Assembly: GCA_025459035.1 (NCBI GenBank)
Contig: JALORJ010000070.1
Span: 1 to 9,590, forward strand
DNA from: Burkholderiales bacterium
GTDB lineage: Bacteria > Pseudomonadota > Gammaproteobacteria > Burkholderiales > Ga0077523
Length of the DNA: 9,590 bases
Direction of reading: 5' to 3'
Each line of letters starts with the position of its first letter. The stretch's first letter is position 1. Positions 1 to 6,937 of this stretch are shown one piece after another. Made by a program: the position numbers and the translations under genes. The notes under the pieces were generated by a model. It saw nothing but the letters and a program-made list of their open reading frames with translations. It had not been told where the DNA came from and searched no databases.

Positions 1-36
1 GCGGGCGACCGGCGCCATCGCACCGGCGTCGCCCGC
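1..36 (-). terminator. Strong hairpin just downstream of prfA (possible terminator)
   Basis: Bases 1-9 pair perfectly with bases 28-36 (GCGGGCGAC against GTCGCCCGC), and a few more pairs are possible inside. The hairpin begins 14 nt after the prfA stop codon. The sequence beyond it lies outside the window, so the U-run needed for an intrinsic terminator cannot be checked. It may end the hemA-prfA unit, or it may be only an intercistronic hairpin before a prmC-type gene, which often follows prfA. Confidence 0.35.
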
Positions 37-50
37 CAAGCGGTCAGTAC

Positions 51-1130
51 TTACTCTTCGCTCATGCCCGTCAGCTGCTCGGCCTGGTGCTCGGCGATCA
101 GCGCGGACGCGAGTTCGTCGAGCTCGCCGTCCATGATCTTCTCGATGCGGTACAGCGTGAGATTGATCCGGTGGTCGGTCACGCGGCCCTGCGGGAAGTT
201 GTACGTGCGGATGCGCTCCGAGCGGTCGCCGCTGCCGATGAGAGAGCGGCGCGTGGCCGCGGTGCGGGCCGCCTGCTCGCGCATCTGCAGGTCCTTCAGG
301 CGCGCGGCCAGCACGGCCAGCGCCTGCGACTTGTTGCGGTGCTGCGAGCGGTCGTCCTGGCATTCGACGACGAGACCCGTCGGCAGGTGCGTGACGCGCA
401 CGGCCGAATCCGTCTTGTTGATGTGCTGCCCGCCGGCGCCCGACGCCCGGAACGTGTCGATGCGCAGCTCCGCCGGATTGATCACGATGTCGCCGACGGC
501 GTCGGCCTCCGGCAGCACCGCGACCGTGCACGCCGAAGTGTGGATGCGGCCCTGGGTCTCGGTCACCGGCACGCGCTGGACGCGGTGCCCGCCGGACTCG
601 AACTTGAGCTGCGAGTACGCGCCGTCGCCGACGATCTTCGCGATCACTTCCTTGAATCCGCCCAGCTCGGCCGGGCTCGCCGACACGAGCTCGACGCGCC
701 AGTGCCGCCGTTCGGCGAACCGCGAGTACATCCGGAACAGGTCGCCCGCGAACAGGGCCGACTCGTCGCCGCCGGTCCCGGCGCGCACCTCGACGAAGAC
801 ATTGCGCGCGTCGTTCGGGTCCTTCGGCAGCAGCTGGCGCCGCAGTTCGTCCTCGAGCCGTCCGAGCGTGTCGCGGGTCGCGCGGATCTCGGCTTCGGCG
901 AACTCGCGCATCTCGGGGTCGGTCGCCATGTCCTGCGCGGTGGCGAGGTCGTGTCGACCCTGGCGCCACGCGCCGTACAGGCGCACCACGGGCTCGAGCT
1001 CCGCGTGCTCGCGGGTGAGCGTCCGATAGCGGTCGAGGTCGGCGGTCGCGTCGGCGCCCGCCAGCTGACGCTCGAGGTCGTCGAAGCGCGCCGTCAGCTG
1101 GGCGAGCTTCGACGCGATCGACGGCTTCAT
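51..1130 (-). CDS. prfA: Peptide chain release factor 1 (RF1)
   Basis: This 359-residue protein recognises UAA and UAG stop codons and triggers hydrolysis of peptidyl-tRNA on the ribosome. The length is close to the 360 residues of E. coli RF1. The GGQ catalytic motif sits at residues 233-235 within GAGGQHINKTDSAVRVTH. The stop-codon-reading tripeptide is PVT at 188-190, the P-x-T type that marks RF1 rather than RF2. The N-terminal ~100 residues are charged and helical, as expected for domain 1. The ATG start overlaps the hemA stop as ATGA (1127-1130), so the two genes are translationally coupled. The hemA-prfA pairing is standard in beta- and gammaproteobacteria. The gene is intact, with no sign of transfer. 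Confidence 0.97.
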   Translation of the reverse strand: MKPSIASKLAQLTARFDDLERQLAGADATADLDRYRTLTREHAELEPVVRLYGAWRQGRHDLATAQDMATDPEMREFAEAEIRATRDTLGRLEDELRRQLLPKDPNDARNVFVEVRAGTGGDESALFAGDLFRMYSRFAERRHWRVELVSASPAELGGFKEVIAKIVGDGAYSQLKFESGGHRVQRVPVTETQGRIHTSACTVAVLPEADAVGDIVINPAELRIDTFRASGAGGQHINKTDSAVRVTHLPTGLVVECQDDRSQHRNKSQALAVLAARLKDLQMREQAARTAATRRSLIGSGDRSERIRTYNFPQGRVTDHRINLTLYRIEKIMDGELDELASALIAEHQAEQLTGMSEE

Positions 1131-2380
1131 GCGTCGCGGGCGCCGGGGTAGAGCCGGGAGATCAGGGCGACCAGGCGGGAGCGTTCGTCCCCGGGCGCGC
1201 GCTGCAGGGCCTCGGTGGGAGCGTGCAGGAACTTGTTGACCAGACCGCGCGACAGCGCCTCGATGACCGCGGCCGGGTCGTCGCCGCGCGCCAGTGCCTT
1301 CTGCGCGCGCTCGAGCTCCTGCGCGCGCACGCGCTCGCCGTGCTCGCGCAGCGCGCGGATCGTCGGCACGGCATCGCGCGCCTGCAGCCACTGCATGAAC
1401 TCGTGCACGCCGCGCGTGATGATGGTCTCGGCCTCGTCGACGGCGGAGGCGCGCAGCTCGACCCCCGCCTGGACGATCTTGCCGAGGTCGTCGACCGTGT
1501 AGACGAAGACGTCGCGCAGGCCTGCGACCTCGAGTTCGACATCGCGCGGCACGGCCAGGTCGACGAACAGCATCGGTCGGTGCCGGCGCGCCTTCAGCGC
1601 GCGCTCGACCATGCCCTTGCCGATGATCGGCAGGGAACTCGCCGTACAGGTGACGACGATGTCGTGCTCGTGGATGCGCGACGGCAGGTCGGTCAGCGCG
1701 ATCGCGGTGCCGCCGAAGCGGGCCGCGAGGGCCTCGCCGCGCGCGACGGTGCGGTTCGCGAACATCGCCTGCCGGGGCTGGCGGGCACAGAAGTGCGCGG
1801 CGCAGAGTTCGATCATCTCGCCCGCGCCGACGAACAGCACCGACTGCTGCGCGATCGACGGCCAGATGCGCTCGGCGACGCGGACCCCGGCCGACGCCAG
1901 CGACACCGCGTTCGCGCCGATGTCGGTCCGGGTGCGCACTTCCTTCGCCACCGAGAAGGTGCGCTGGAAGAGCTTGTGCAGGACGGTGCCGAGCGTCCCT
2001 GCTTCCTCGGCCGACCGTACGGCCTGCTTCATCTGGCCGAGGATCTGCGGCTCGCCCAGGACCATCGAGTCGAGCCCGCTCGCGACACGGAACGCGTGAT
2101 GCACCGCGGCCTCGCGCGGGCGCTCGTAGAGGAACGGCGTGAGGTGGTCGGTGTCGAGCGCGTGGTACTGGGCCAGCCAGCGCTTGACCTGCGCCGGATC
2201 CGCCGTGGCGCAGTAGACCTCGGTGCGGTTGCACGTCGACACGATCGCGGCCTCGCGCACCGCCGACTGCGCAGTCAGGTCGCGCAGGGCCGGGCGCAGG
2301 ACGTCGTCCGAGAACGCGACCTGCTCGCGGATCGCGAGCGGGGCGGTCTGGTGGTTGAGTCCGAAGGCGATCAGTTCCAT
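1127..2380 (-). CDS. hemA: Glutamyl-tRNA reductase
   Basis: This 417-residue enzyme uses NADPH to reduce glutamyl-tRNA to glutamate-1-semialdehyde, the first committed step of C5-pathway tetrapyrrole synthesis. It therefore feeds haem and bacteriochlorophyll. The N-terminus has the family signature GLNHQTAPLAIRE. The catalytic cysteine is C50 in STCNRTEVY. The block ASGLDSMVLGEPQILGQ lies at residues 100-116, and the NADPH Rossmann glycine motif GAGEM at 185-189. A helical dimerisation tail ends the protein. I chose ATG 2380 because it puts the conserved N-terminus at residue 1. A TTG at 2455 would add 25 arginine/alanine-rich residues and has no visible Shine-Dalgarno. No clear Shine-Dalgarno precedes ATG 2380 either. 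The gene follows crtC after 216 nt, so it may have its own promoter or rely on readthrough from the photosynthesis operon. Confidence 0.96.
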   Translation of the reverse strand: MELIAFGLNHQTAPLAIREQVAFSDDVLRPALRDLTAQSAVREAAIVSTCNRTEVYCATADPAQVKRWLAQYHALDTDHLTPFLYERPREAAVHHAFRVASGLDSMVLGEPQILGQMKQAVRSAEEAGTLGTVLHKLFQRTFSVAKEVRTRTDIGANAVSLASAGVRVAERIWPSIAQQSVLFVGAGEMIELCAAHFCARQPRQAMFANRTVARGEALAARFGGTAIALTDLPSRIHEHDIVVTCTASSLPIIGKGMVERALKARRHRPMLFVDLAVPRDVELEVAGLRDVFVYTVDDLGKIVQAGVELRASAVDEAETIITRGVHEFMQWLQARDAVPTIRALREHGERVRAQELERAQKALARGDDPAAVIEALSRGLVNKFLHAPTEALQRAPGDERSRLVALISRLYPGARDA

Positions 2381-2408
2381 CGAGGCGGCGGGGCGCGGTC
2401 GAGCGTCA

Positions 2409-2437
2409 GCCCGAATATCGGGCCGAACGCCCGTTCG
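2409..2437 (-). promoter_or_regulatory. Back-to-back palindromes in the hemA leader
   Basis: Two small inverted repeats touch each other. One is GCCCGA-ATA-TCGGGC at 2409-2423 (6-bp stem, 3-nt loop). The other is CGAAC-GCCC-GTTCG at 2424-2437 (5-bp stem, 4-nt loop). They lie 29-57 nt upstream of the hemA ATG and about 160 nt downstream of crtC. No U-run follows them on the minus strand, so they do not look like an intrinsic terminator. They could be an operator or leader structure controlling hemA at the boundary between the photosynthesis genes and the housekeeping genes. The function is inferred, and short palindromes are common in GC-rich DNA. Confidence 0.3.
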
Positions 2438-2596
2438 TGCACGGGGCGAGATCAAAGAATGCGCGCGGACCGGCGCTCACGGCCGACCCCGGACCGGGAC
2501 TCGGCACGCGCGTCGGCCGCCGGCGCGGCGCGGGCGGGTCGGTGAGTGTGACGCGGCCGGACCCCGGACGGAACACCCCCCGCGTGCGGCAGGCCG

Positions 2597-3541
2597 TCAT
2601 CGCACCCTCGGCATCTTCCACGGCAGCATCCATTGCGTGCTGGTCGACACCAGGCGGCCGACGTCGAGCGACTCGTGCACCGCGTCGACGGCGACACCGT
2701 CGTCGACCATGTGCAGCAGCGACCGGGCGTAGAACGGTGTGTCCTCGAGCGTGCGGCGCACGCGCACCGGCGGCGCATCCGCCGCGACGGGGACCCGACG
2801 GCCGATGCGCCACAGCGCCGTGGGCGGCAGCGCCTGGCGCTGCGGCAGGGCGTACGGCTCGACGCTGCCGTCGGGCGCGAAGCGCGCGCCCACCAGATGC
2901 TCGACCCCGCCACGCTGCCGCACGTCGTAGAGCACCGCGCAGCGCCCGTCGGGGCGCGGGGCGCGCAGCCAGTCCCAGCGCGCGAACGCCCGGTCGACCG
3001 GCTCGTCGCCTTCGTTGCTGTCGATGTAGGCATCGCCGGACCAGCGCAGGTCCGGTTGCGTCAGGGCGACTTCGATCCGGGCGCACGGCGCGATCGGGCC
3101 CCAGCGGTGGCGACCGGCGTCGTCGAGCGCCGTCGCGAACCGCGACAGCCCGCGTGGATGCACGACGATGCGGCCGCGCAGCGGCCGCGGCCATGGCGCG
3201 CCACGCTCGTCGATGTCGATCACCAGCGCCGCGCCGGTCCACTCGAGGCGGCTGCGACCGATCGAGAAGCTGCGCGCGTCGCGGTCGACATGACGCTTGC
3301 CGCGCTCGGTCATCGCCCAGTGGCGCCCGCCGGGGGTGTAGAGGCACACGTTCAGCGCGCAGTGATCCTCGGGATCGACGTCCGGATCGCGCTGCCACGC
3401 GCGCCGGTAGTACGGCGAGAAGACGCTGCCGACGAACGCGATCAGCGTCAGCGCGTTGCGCCCGTCGTCGCCGATCGCGTCGACATACCACCAGAGATAC
3501 GCACCGGGTGCGACCGGCGCGTCGAACCGAGGTGCTCCATC
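2597..3541 (-). CDS. crtC: Carotenoid 1,2-hydratase (hydroxyneurosporene synthase); start unresolved
   Basis: CrtC adds water across the 1,2 double bond of acyclic carotenoids such as neurosporene, the first step towards spheroidene and spirilloxanthin. Family blocks run from an N-terminal PRFDAPVAPGAYLWWYVDA through TLIAFVGSVFSPYY, LNVCLYTPGGRHWAMTERG and GDAYIDSNEGDEPVDRAF, to a C-terminal HMVDDGVAVDAVHESLDVG. The conserved part is about 311 residues. No ATG, GTG or TTG occurs in this frame between 3823 and the conserved start near 3532. The boundary given (3541) is simply the frame position next to the ATG at 3540, which lies in the crtD frame. The ATG at 3823 would prepend about 97 residues read out of frame from crtD, and I reject it as the natural start. 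A one-base indel or a -1 frameshift from crtD would explain the layout. Identity is secure; the 5' end is not. Confidence 0.85.
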   Translation of the reverse strand, partial: DGAPRFDAPVAPGAYLWWYVDAIGDDGRNALTLIAFVGSVFSPYYRRAWQRDPDVDPEDHCALNVCLYTPGGRHWAMTERGKRHVDRDARSFSIGRSRLEWTGAALVIDIDERGAPWPRPLRGRIVVHPRGLSRFATALDDAGRHRWGPIAPCARIEVALTQPDLRWSGDAYIDSNEGDEPVDRAFARWDWLRAPRPDGRCAVLYDVRQRGGVEHLVGARFAPDGSVEPYALPQRQALPPTALWRIGRRVPVAADAPPVRVRRTLEDTPFYARSLLHMVDDGVAVDAVHESLDVGRLVSTSTQWMLPWKMPRVR

Positions 3542-5031
3542 AGCGTGGCGACCGCCAGTCGGCCCGACATCGCCGCCATCGGCACGCCCGGCCCCGGATG
3601 CACGCTGCCCCCCGCCAGGAACAGCCCCGGGATCGCCGTCGCCGCTCCGCTGCGACGGAACACCGACATCCAGCCGTGTCCCGCCGGCCCGTACAGCGCG
3701 CCCCCCGAACCCGGAAACAGCCGATGGAAGTCCGCCGGTGTCCGCCGCAGCACCTGCGCGGGGCTCGCGATGTCCAGCCGCAGGCCGCAGTCCCGCAGCA
3801 GCGTCAGGCTGCGCTGTTCGCATGAGTCGATCTCCGAAGCGTCGAGGGGGGCGCGGTCGCCGTCGGCCGGCGCGTTGACCAGCGCGAGCAGCCGCTCGCG
3901 CGCGCCGGGGGGGACGGCGGCCGCGCCGGCGCCGCGGTCCTGGGCGCACACGTACACGGTGCCGCGTCGCGGCAGGCGCCGGCCGCGGAAGACATCGTCG
4001 AATTCGCCGGCGTAGTCGGCGTCGAAGAACACGTTGTGGCGGTCGAGCGCGAAGCCGTCGGTGCGCACGTGCATCGCCAGGGTCAGCGCGGACAGCGAGC
4101 GCGCGGCCGGGCGCAGCGGTGCGCGGCGTGTGGCGTCGCGCACCGCGGGCCCCAGCAGACCCTGCGCCAGCGCGTCGGCGTCGCCGTTGAAGATCACCGC
4201 GTCGGCCGGCAGGCGCTCGCCACCGGCCAGTTCGACCGCGGCCGTCTGCCCGCGCTCGACCACGATGCGCGCGACCGGCGTGCCCCAGCGCAGCCGCACA
4301 CCGCGCGATCCGGCGAGCGTCGCGAGCTGCGTCGCGAGCGCGGCCATGCCGCCGTCGATCGACCACACGCCCTGCATCTCGACATGCGCGACGAGCATCA
4401 GCGTGGCCGGCGCCTGCCACGGCGAGGTGCCGCAGTACGTGGCGTAACGGCCGAACAGCTGACGCAGTCGCGGGTCGTGGAAGTGCCGGCCCAGCGCGCG
4501 CCAGAGGCTCGCGAACGGTCCGAGCCCGGACAGCGTCGCGAGGCCGGCCGGGCCGAGATCGGTGGCCATGCGCGCGAGCGTCGGCCGGCCGGAGCGGATG
4601 TGCGGTCCTTCGAGCGTCGCGTACACGCGCCGCGCCTGCTCGCGGAACGCCGCGAAACGACGGGCTTCGGCGGGCGACGCGAAACGCGCGATGGCGTCGG
4701 TCGCCGCGGCGGCGTCGGCGTGCAGGTCGAGGGTCGCCGGATCGCCGCGCCAGGCGTGCCGCGCCAGCACGTCGAGCGGGCGGGTCGTCACGAGCGCGTC
4801 GAGCGACGTGCCGACCGCATCGAGGATCTGCTCGAACACCCAGCGCATCGTGAACACGGTCGGGCCGGCGTCGATCGAGACGCCGTCGACCTCGACGGCG
4901 CGCATCTTTCCACCCGGCCGGTCGCCGGCCTCGACCAGCGTCACGTCGAGCCCGCGGCCCGCTGCAAGCAGCGCGGAGACCAGTCCGCCGATCCCGGCAC
5001 CGACGACCACCACGCGCGAGCGGTCAGCCAT
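3448..5031 (-). CDS. crtD: Hydroxyneurosporene/methoxyneurosporene 3,4-desaturase
   Basis: CrtD is an FAD-dependent phytoene-desaturase-family enzyme that introduces the C3-C4 double bond into 1-hydroxy or 1-methoxy carotenoids. The N-terminal dinucleotide fold GAGIGG lies at residues 11-16, with the acidic end of the second strand at E34 followed by PGGK. The substrate-side block DAGPTVFTMRWVFEQ is typical of CrtD. The C-terminal FAD motif LFLAGGSVHPGPGVPMAAMS begins near residue 470. The ATG at 5031 overlaps the crtA stop by 8 nt and has an AGG a few bases upstream. The product is 527 residues, whereas CrtD proteins usually end near 495-500. The last ~30 residues (from about 3540 to 3448) are read across crtC sequence in another frame and look spurious. 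The natural end is probably near 3540, where the frame problem discussed under crtC lies. Confidence 0.93.
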   Translation of the reverse strand: MADRSRVVVVGAGIGGLVSALLAAGRGLDVTLVEAGDRPGGKMRAVEVDGVSIDAGPTVFTMRWVFEQILDAVGTSLDALVTTRPLDVLARHAWRGDPATLDLHADAAAATDAIARFASPAEARRFAAFREQARRVYATLEGPHIRSGRPTLARMATDLGPAGLATLSGLGPFASLWRALGRHFHDPRLRQLFGRYATYCGTSPWQAPATLMLVAHVEMQGVWSIDGGMAALATQLATLAGSRGVRLRWGTPVARIVVERGQTAAVELAGGERLPADAVIFNGDADALAQGLLGPAVRDATRRAPLRPAARSLSALTLAMHVRTDGFALDRHNVFFDADYAGEFDDVFRGRRLPRRGTVYVCAQDRGAGAAAVPPGARERLLALVNAPADGDRAPLDASEIDSCEQRSLTLLRDCGLRLDIASPAQVLRRTPADFHRLFPGSGGALYGPAGHGWMSVFRRSGAATAIPGLFLAGGSVHPGPGVPMAAMSGRLAVATLMEHLGSTRRSHPVRISGGMSTRSATTGATR

Positions 5032-5803
5032 GGACCTGGCCACGCCAGCGGCCCTCGAGGCGGTCGATCGCGAAGCGCACGAACATCCACTCGTGAAACC
5101 AGTGCTCGCGCCACGCGCCGGCGGCGGCGTGGCGATGGGCGCCGCTGCGGGCCCACGCCTCCATGGCACCCGCGCTGTTCCAGACGCTGAACGTCGCCTG
5201 GCGCAGCACCGGGGCTTCGCCGAGCCCGACCGCGAGGCGGCAGCCATCGGCGGCGCGCAGGCTGGCCTCGGCCGGCGGCGAGTGCCGCCAGAACGTGGCG
5301 GCGTGGCGGACGCGGATCGATGCGCGCGTCAGCGACGCGATGGGTCGGTCCGCGGCGGCGGTCGCGCCGACCGCCAGGGCCTGTCCGCCCCAGCAACCGC
5401 GCGTGGCGGTGGGCCGCAGCACGGCGATCAGGGTCTCGTCGGCCCGCGCGCGCCGCGCGTCGACCTGCGGGTCGCGGTCGACGAACGCGTTCGCGCTTGC
5501 GGCATCGTCGAAGAACGCCATCAGGCCCTGCCGCGCGAAGTCCGGGCGCAGACCGAAGCCGCCGTCGTGGCCGCTGCCCAGCACCCGCGCGAAGCGCAGA
5601 CCGGCGGGGCGGCCGAGACCGCGCGGGCCCGCGATCAGTCGCGACAGGCCCCACGCGACGTGACGCGGCCGGTACTGCACGAGCATCAGCGCGGCCACCG
5701 TCGGCAGCGATTCGCAGATCGCCGCCAGGTGTTCACCGGGTGCTGCCGCGGGCTCCGGATCGGAGCCCGCAGGCGCCGGCGTGGCCAGCGCTCGACGCAG
5801 CAC
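5024..5803 (-). CDS. crtA: Spheroidene monooxygenase (carotenoid 2-ketolase)
   Basis: CrtA uses oxygen to put a keto group at C-2 of spheroidene or related carotenoids, giving spheroidenone-type pigments under oxic conditions. Family blocks visible are FARVLGSGHDGGFGLRP (residues 71-87), QGLMAFFDD, FSVWNSAGAMEAWARSGAHR (205-224) and REHWFHEWMFVRF (232-244). The last is histidine- and tryptophan-rich, as in this haem-dependent family. I chose GTG 5803 because a perfect GGAGGAG lies 7 nt upstream. This gives 259 residues, including about 35 extra before the conserved VAALMLVQY. ATG 5686 is the alternative start but cuts into that conserved strand. The gene lies 30 nt after pufC and overlaps crtD by 8 nt, so it is part of the puf-crt transcription unit. 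Confidence 0.9.
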   Translation of the reverse strand: MLRRALATPAPAGSDPEPAAAPGEHLAAICESLPTVAALMLVQYRPRHVAWGLSRLIAGPRGLGRPAGLRFARVLGSGHDGGFGLRPDFARQGLMAFFDDAASANAFVDRDPQVDARRARADETLIAVLRPTATRGCWGGQALAVGATAAADRPIASLTRASIRVRHAATFWRHSPPAEASLRAADGCRLAVGLGEAPVLRQATFSVWNSAGAMEAWARSGAHRHAAAGAWREHWFHEWMFVRFAIDRLEGRWRGQVHG

Positions 5804-5810
5804 GACGGGG

Positions 5811-5817
5811 CTCCTCC
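5811..5817 (-). promoter_or_regulatory. Ribosome binding site that fixes the crtA GTG start
   Basis: Reading on the minus strand, GGAGGAG is followed after 7 nt by GTG at 5803. This near-perfect Shine-Dalgarno in the short pufC-crtA spacer supports the GTG over the in-frame ATG at 5686. Confidence 0.75.
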
Positions 5818-5833
5818 GGGGGTGACGCGGCCC

Positions 5834-6937
5834 TCAGCGGGCAGCGGCGCCCGGCTCGGCCTGCGACAGGCGGGTGACGGTGCGTTGCAGCTGGTCGAGC
5901 GTGTCGGCGTTCTGCGCGCTCGTGGCCGGGCCGCCGGGCCACAGACCGGGCCAGTCCTTCGCCATCTGCAGACCGCCCAGCGGCTTGTTCACGCCTTGGT
6001 GGCAGGTGCTGCAGTTGACGTTCGCGACATCGCCGGTAGGACCGAGGCGATGCGGCGGAAAGGTTTTCTGCAGCGGGTCCATGTACGCGTTGTTCAGGTC
6101 GCGGGCCATGCGGATGCCATACCACGCCGTGACCCGCTGCACCGGGCCGTCCCACGCCTGGAACGAGTGCGTGTTGTGGCAGAAGGTGCAGTTCACGCCG
6201 AGCGACTTGCTCATGTGCATCATCAGCGCGTACGTGAACTCGGCCTGCTTGATCGACGTCCGGTGCTCCGGGGTCGGCAGCGCGGCAGGACCGCCGACGC
6301 GGATCGGCTCGTCGCCCGACAGGTAGTGGCTGAACGGGTCGTACGGCAGCGATGCGCTCGCGATCGACGGCACGGCCTTGTTCTGCCCCGCGTCGTCGCC
6401 CAGTCCGACCCCGACGCGGTTGTTCTTCGGCGTCACCGGATCGAAGGTCATGTACGTCGGCACCGGCTGTCCGCGGTGGCAGGTGTAGCAGGTCACCCCG
6501 GTCTGACCGACGTGCTTGTTCCAGTCGGTGTTCAGGTGGCGCGTCATCTGGATCATCCGGCGCGCGACGACCTTCGTGTACAGGCTGTCGTCGGCGAAGT
6601 TGGCGCCGGCATGGCAGTAGGCGCAGCCCTGCGTCGGTGCGACCCACTGCGTGATCGCCACCATATGCCGAGTGAACTCGGCCACCGACAGGTCGCCCAG
6701 CACCTGGACGTTCTGGTACGTGTCCTTCGCCTTCGGACCGTCGTTCGGACCCGGCGGCGGCAGCTCCGGCACCGCCGGCAGGGCGGCCTTCTGCGCGGCC
6801 GCGATGCGCGGGTTGGTGATCTGGACCATGCCGGTGCCGCGATAGCCGTTCTGCTCGGCCTTCATCGGCGGTCGCTCGCAGGCGCTCAGCAGCACGACCG
6901 CCGCGACCGCGGCGATCGTCAGGCGTGTCGTGATCAT
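5834..6937 (-). CDS. pufC: Photosynthetic reaction-centre tetraheme cytochrome subunit
   Basis: PufC is a periplasmic lipoprotein on the reaction centre that donates electrons to the photo-oxidised special pair. The 367-residue product starts with a lipoprotein signal ending in the lipobox L17-S-A-C20. Four haem-binding CxxCH motifs lie at 105-109 (CAYCH), 150-154 (CYTCH), 250-254 (CTFCH) and 309-313 (CSTCH), so all four haems are kept. Candidate sixth ligands M92, M128, M239 and H142 have the same spacing to the CxxCH histidines as in the Blastochloris viridis cytochrome. The ATG overlaps the pufM stop (ATGA, 6934-6937), and AAGGAG precedes it by 7 nt inside pufM. The proline-rich stretch at 54-64 probably links the lipid anchor to the cytochrome domain. 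The gene is intact, and no key residue is missing. Confidence 0.97.
   Translation of the reverse strand: MITTRLTIAAVAAVVLLSACERPPMKAEQNGYRGTGMVQITNPRIAAAQKAALPAVPELPPPGPNDGPKAKDTYQNVQVLGDLSVAEFTRHMVAITQWVAPTQGCAYCHAGANFADDSLYTKVVARRMIQMTRHLNTDWNKHVGQTGVTCYTCHRGQPVPTYMTFDPVTPKNNRVGVGLGDDAGQNKAVPSIASASLPYDPFSHYLSGDEPIRVGGPAALPTPEHRTSIKQAEFTYALMMHMSKSLGVNCTFCHNTHSFQAWDGPVQRVTAWYGIRMARDLNNAYMDPLQKTFPPHRLGPTGDVANVNCSTCHQGVNKPLGGLQMAKDWPGLWPGGPATSAQNADTLDQLQRTVTRLSQAEPGAAAR

Noticed and set aside
51..2234. A 727-residue minus-strand frame spanning hemA and prfA as a possible HemA-RF1 fusion
   Set aside because: Its first half is an out-of-frame reading of hemA. Only the last 359 residues are RF1, which has its own ATG overlapping the hemA stop.
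2381..2455. Upstream TTG start for hemA adding 25 residues
   Set aside because: The added residues are arginine/alanine-rich and unlike the family, there is no Shine-Dalgarno, and the ATG at 2380 starts exactly at the conserved N-terminus.
3700..3706. G GGG GGC slippery-looking heptamer in crtD as a programmed -1 frameshift site leading to crtC
   Set aside because: The phase fits, but a shift here would delete the conserved CrtD C-terminal FAD motif and add out-of-frame sequence before CrtC. G-runs are also poor slippery sites and common in this DNA.
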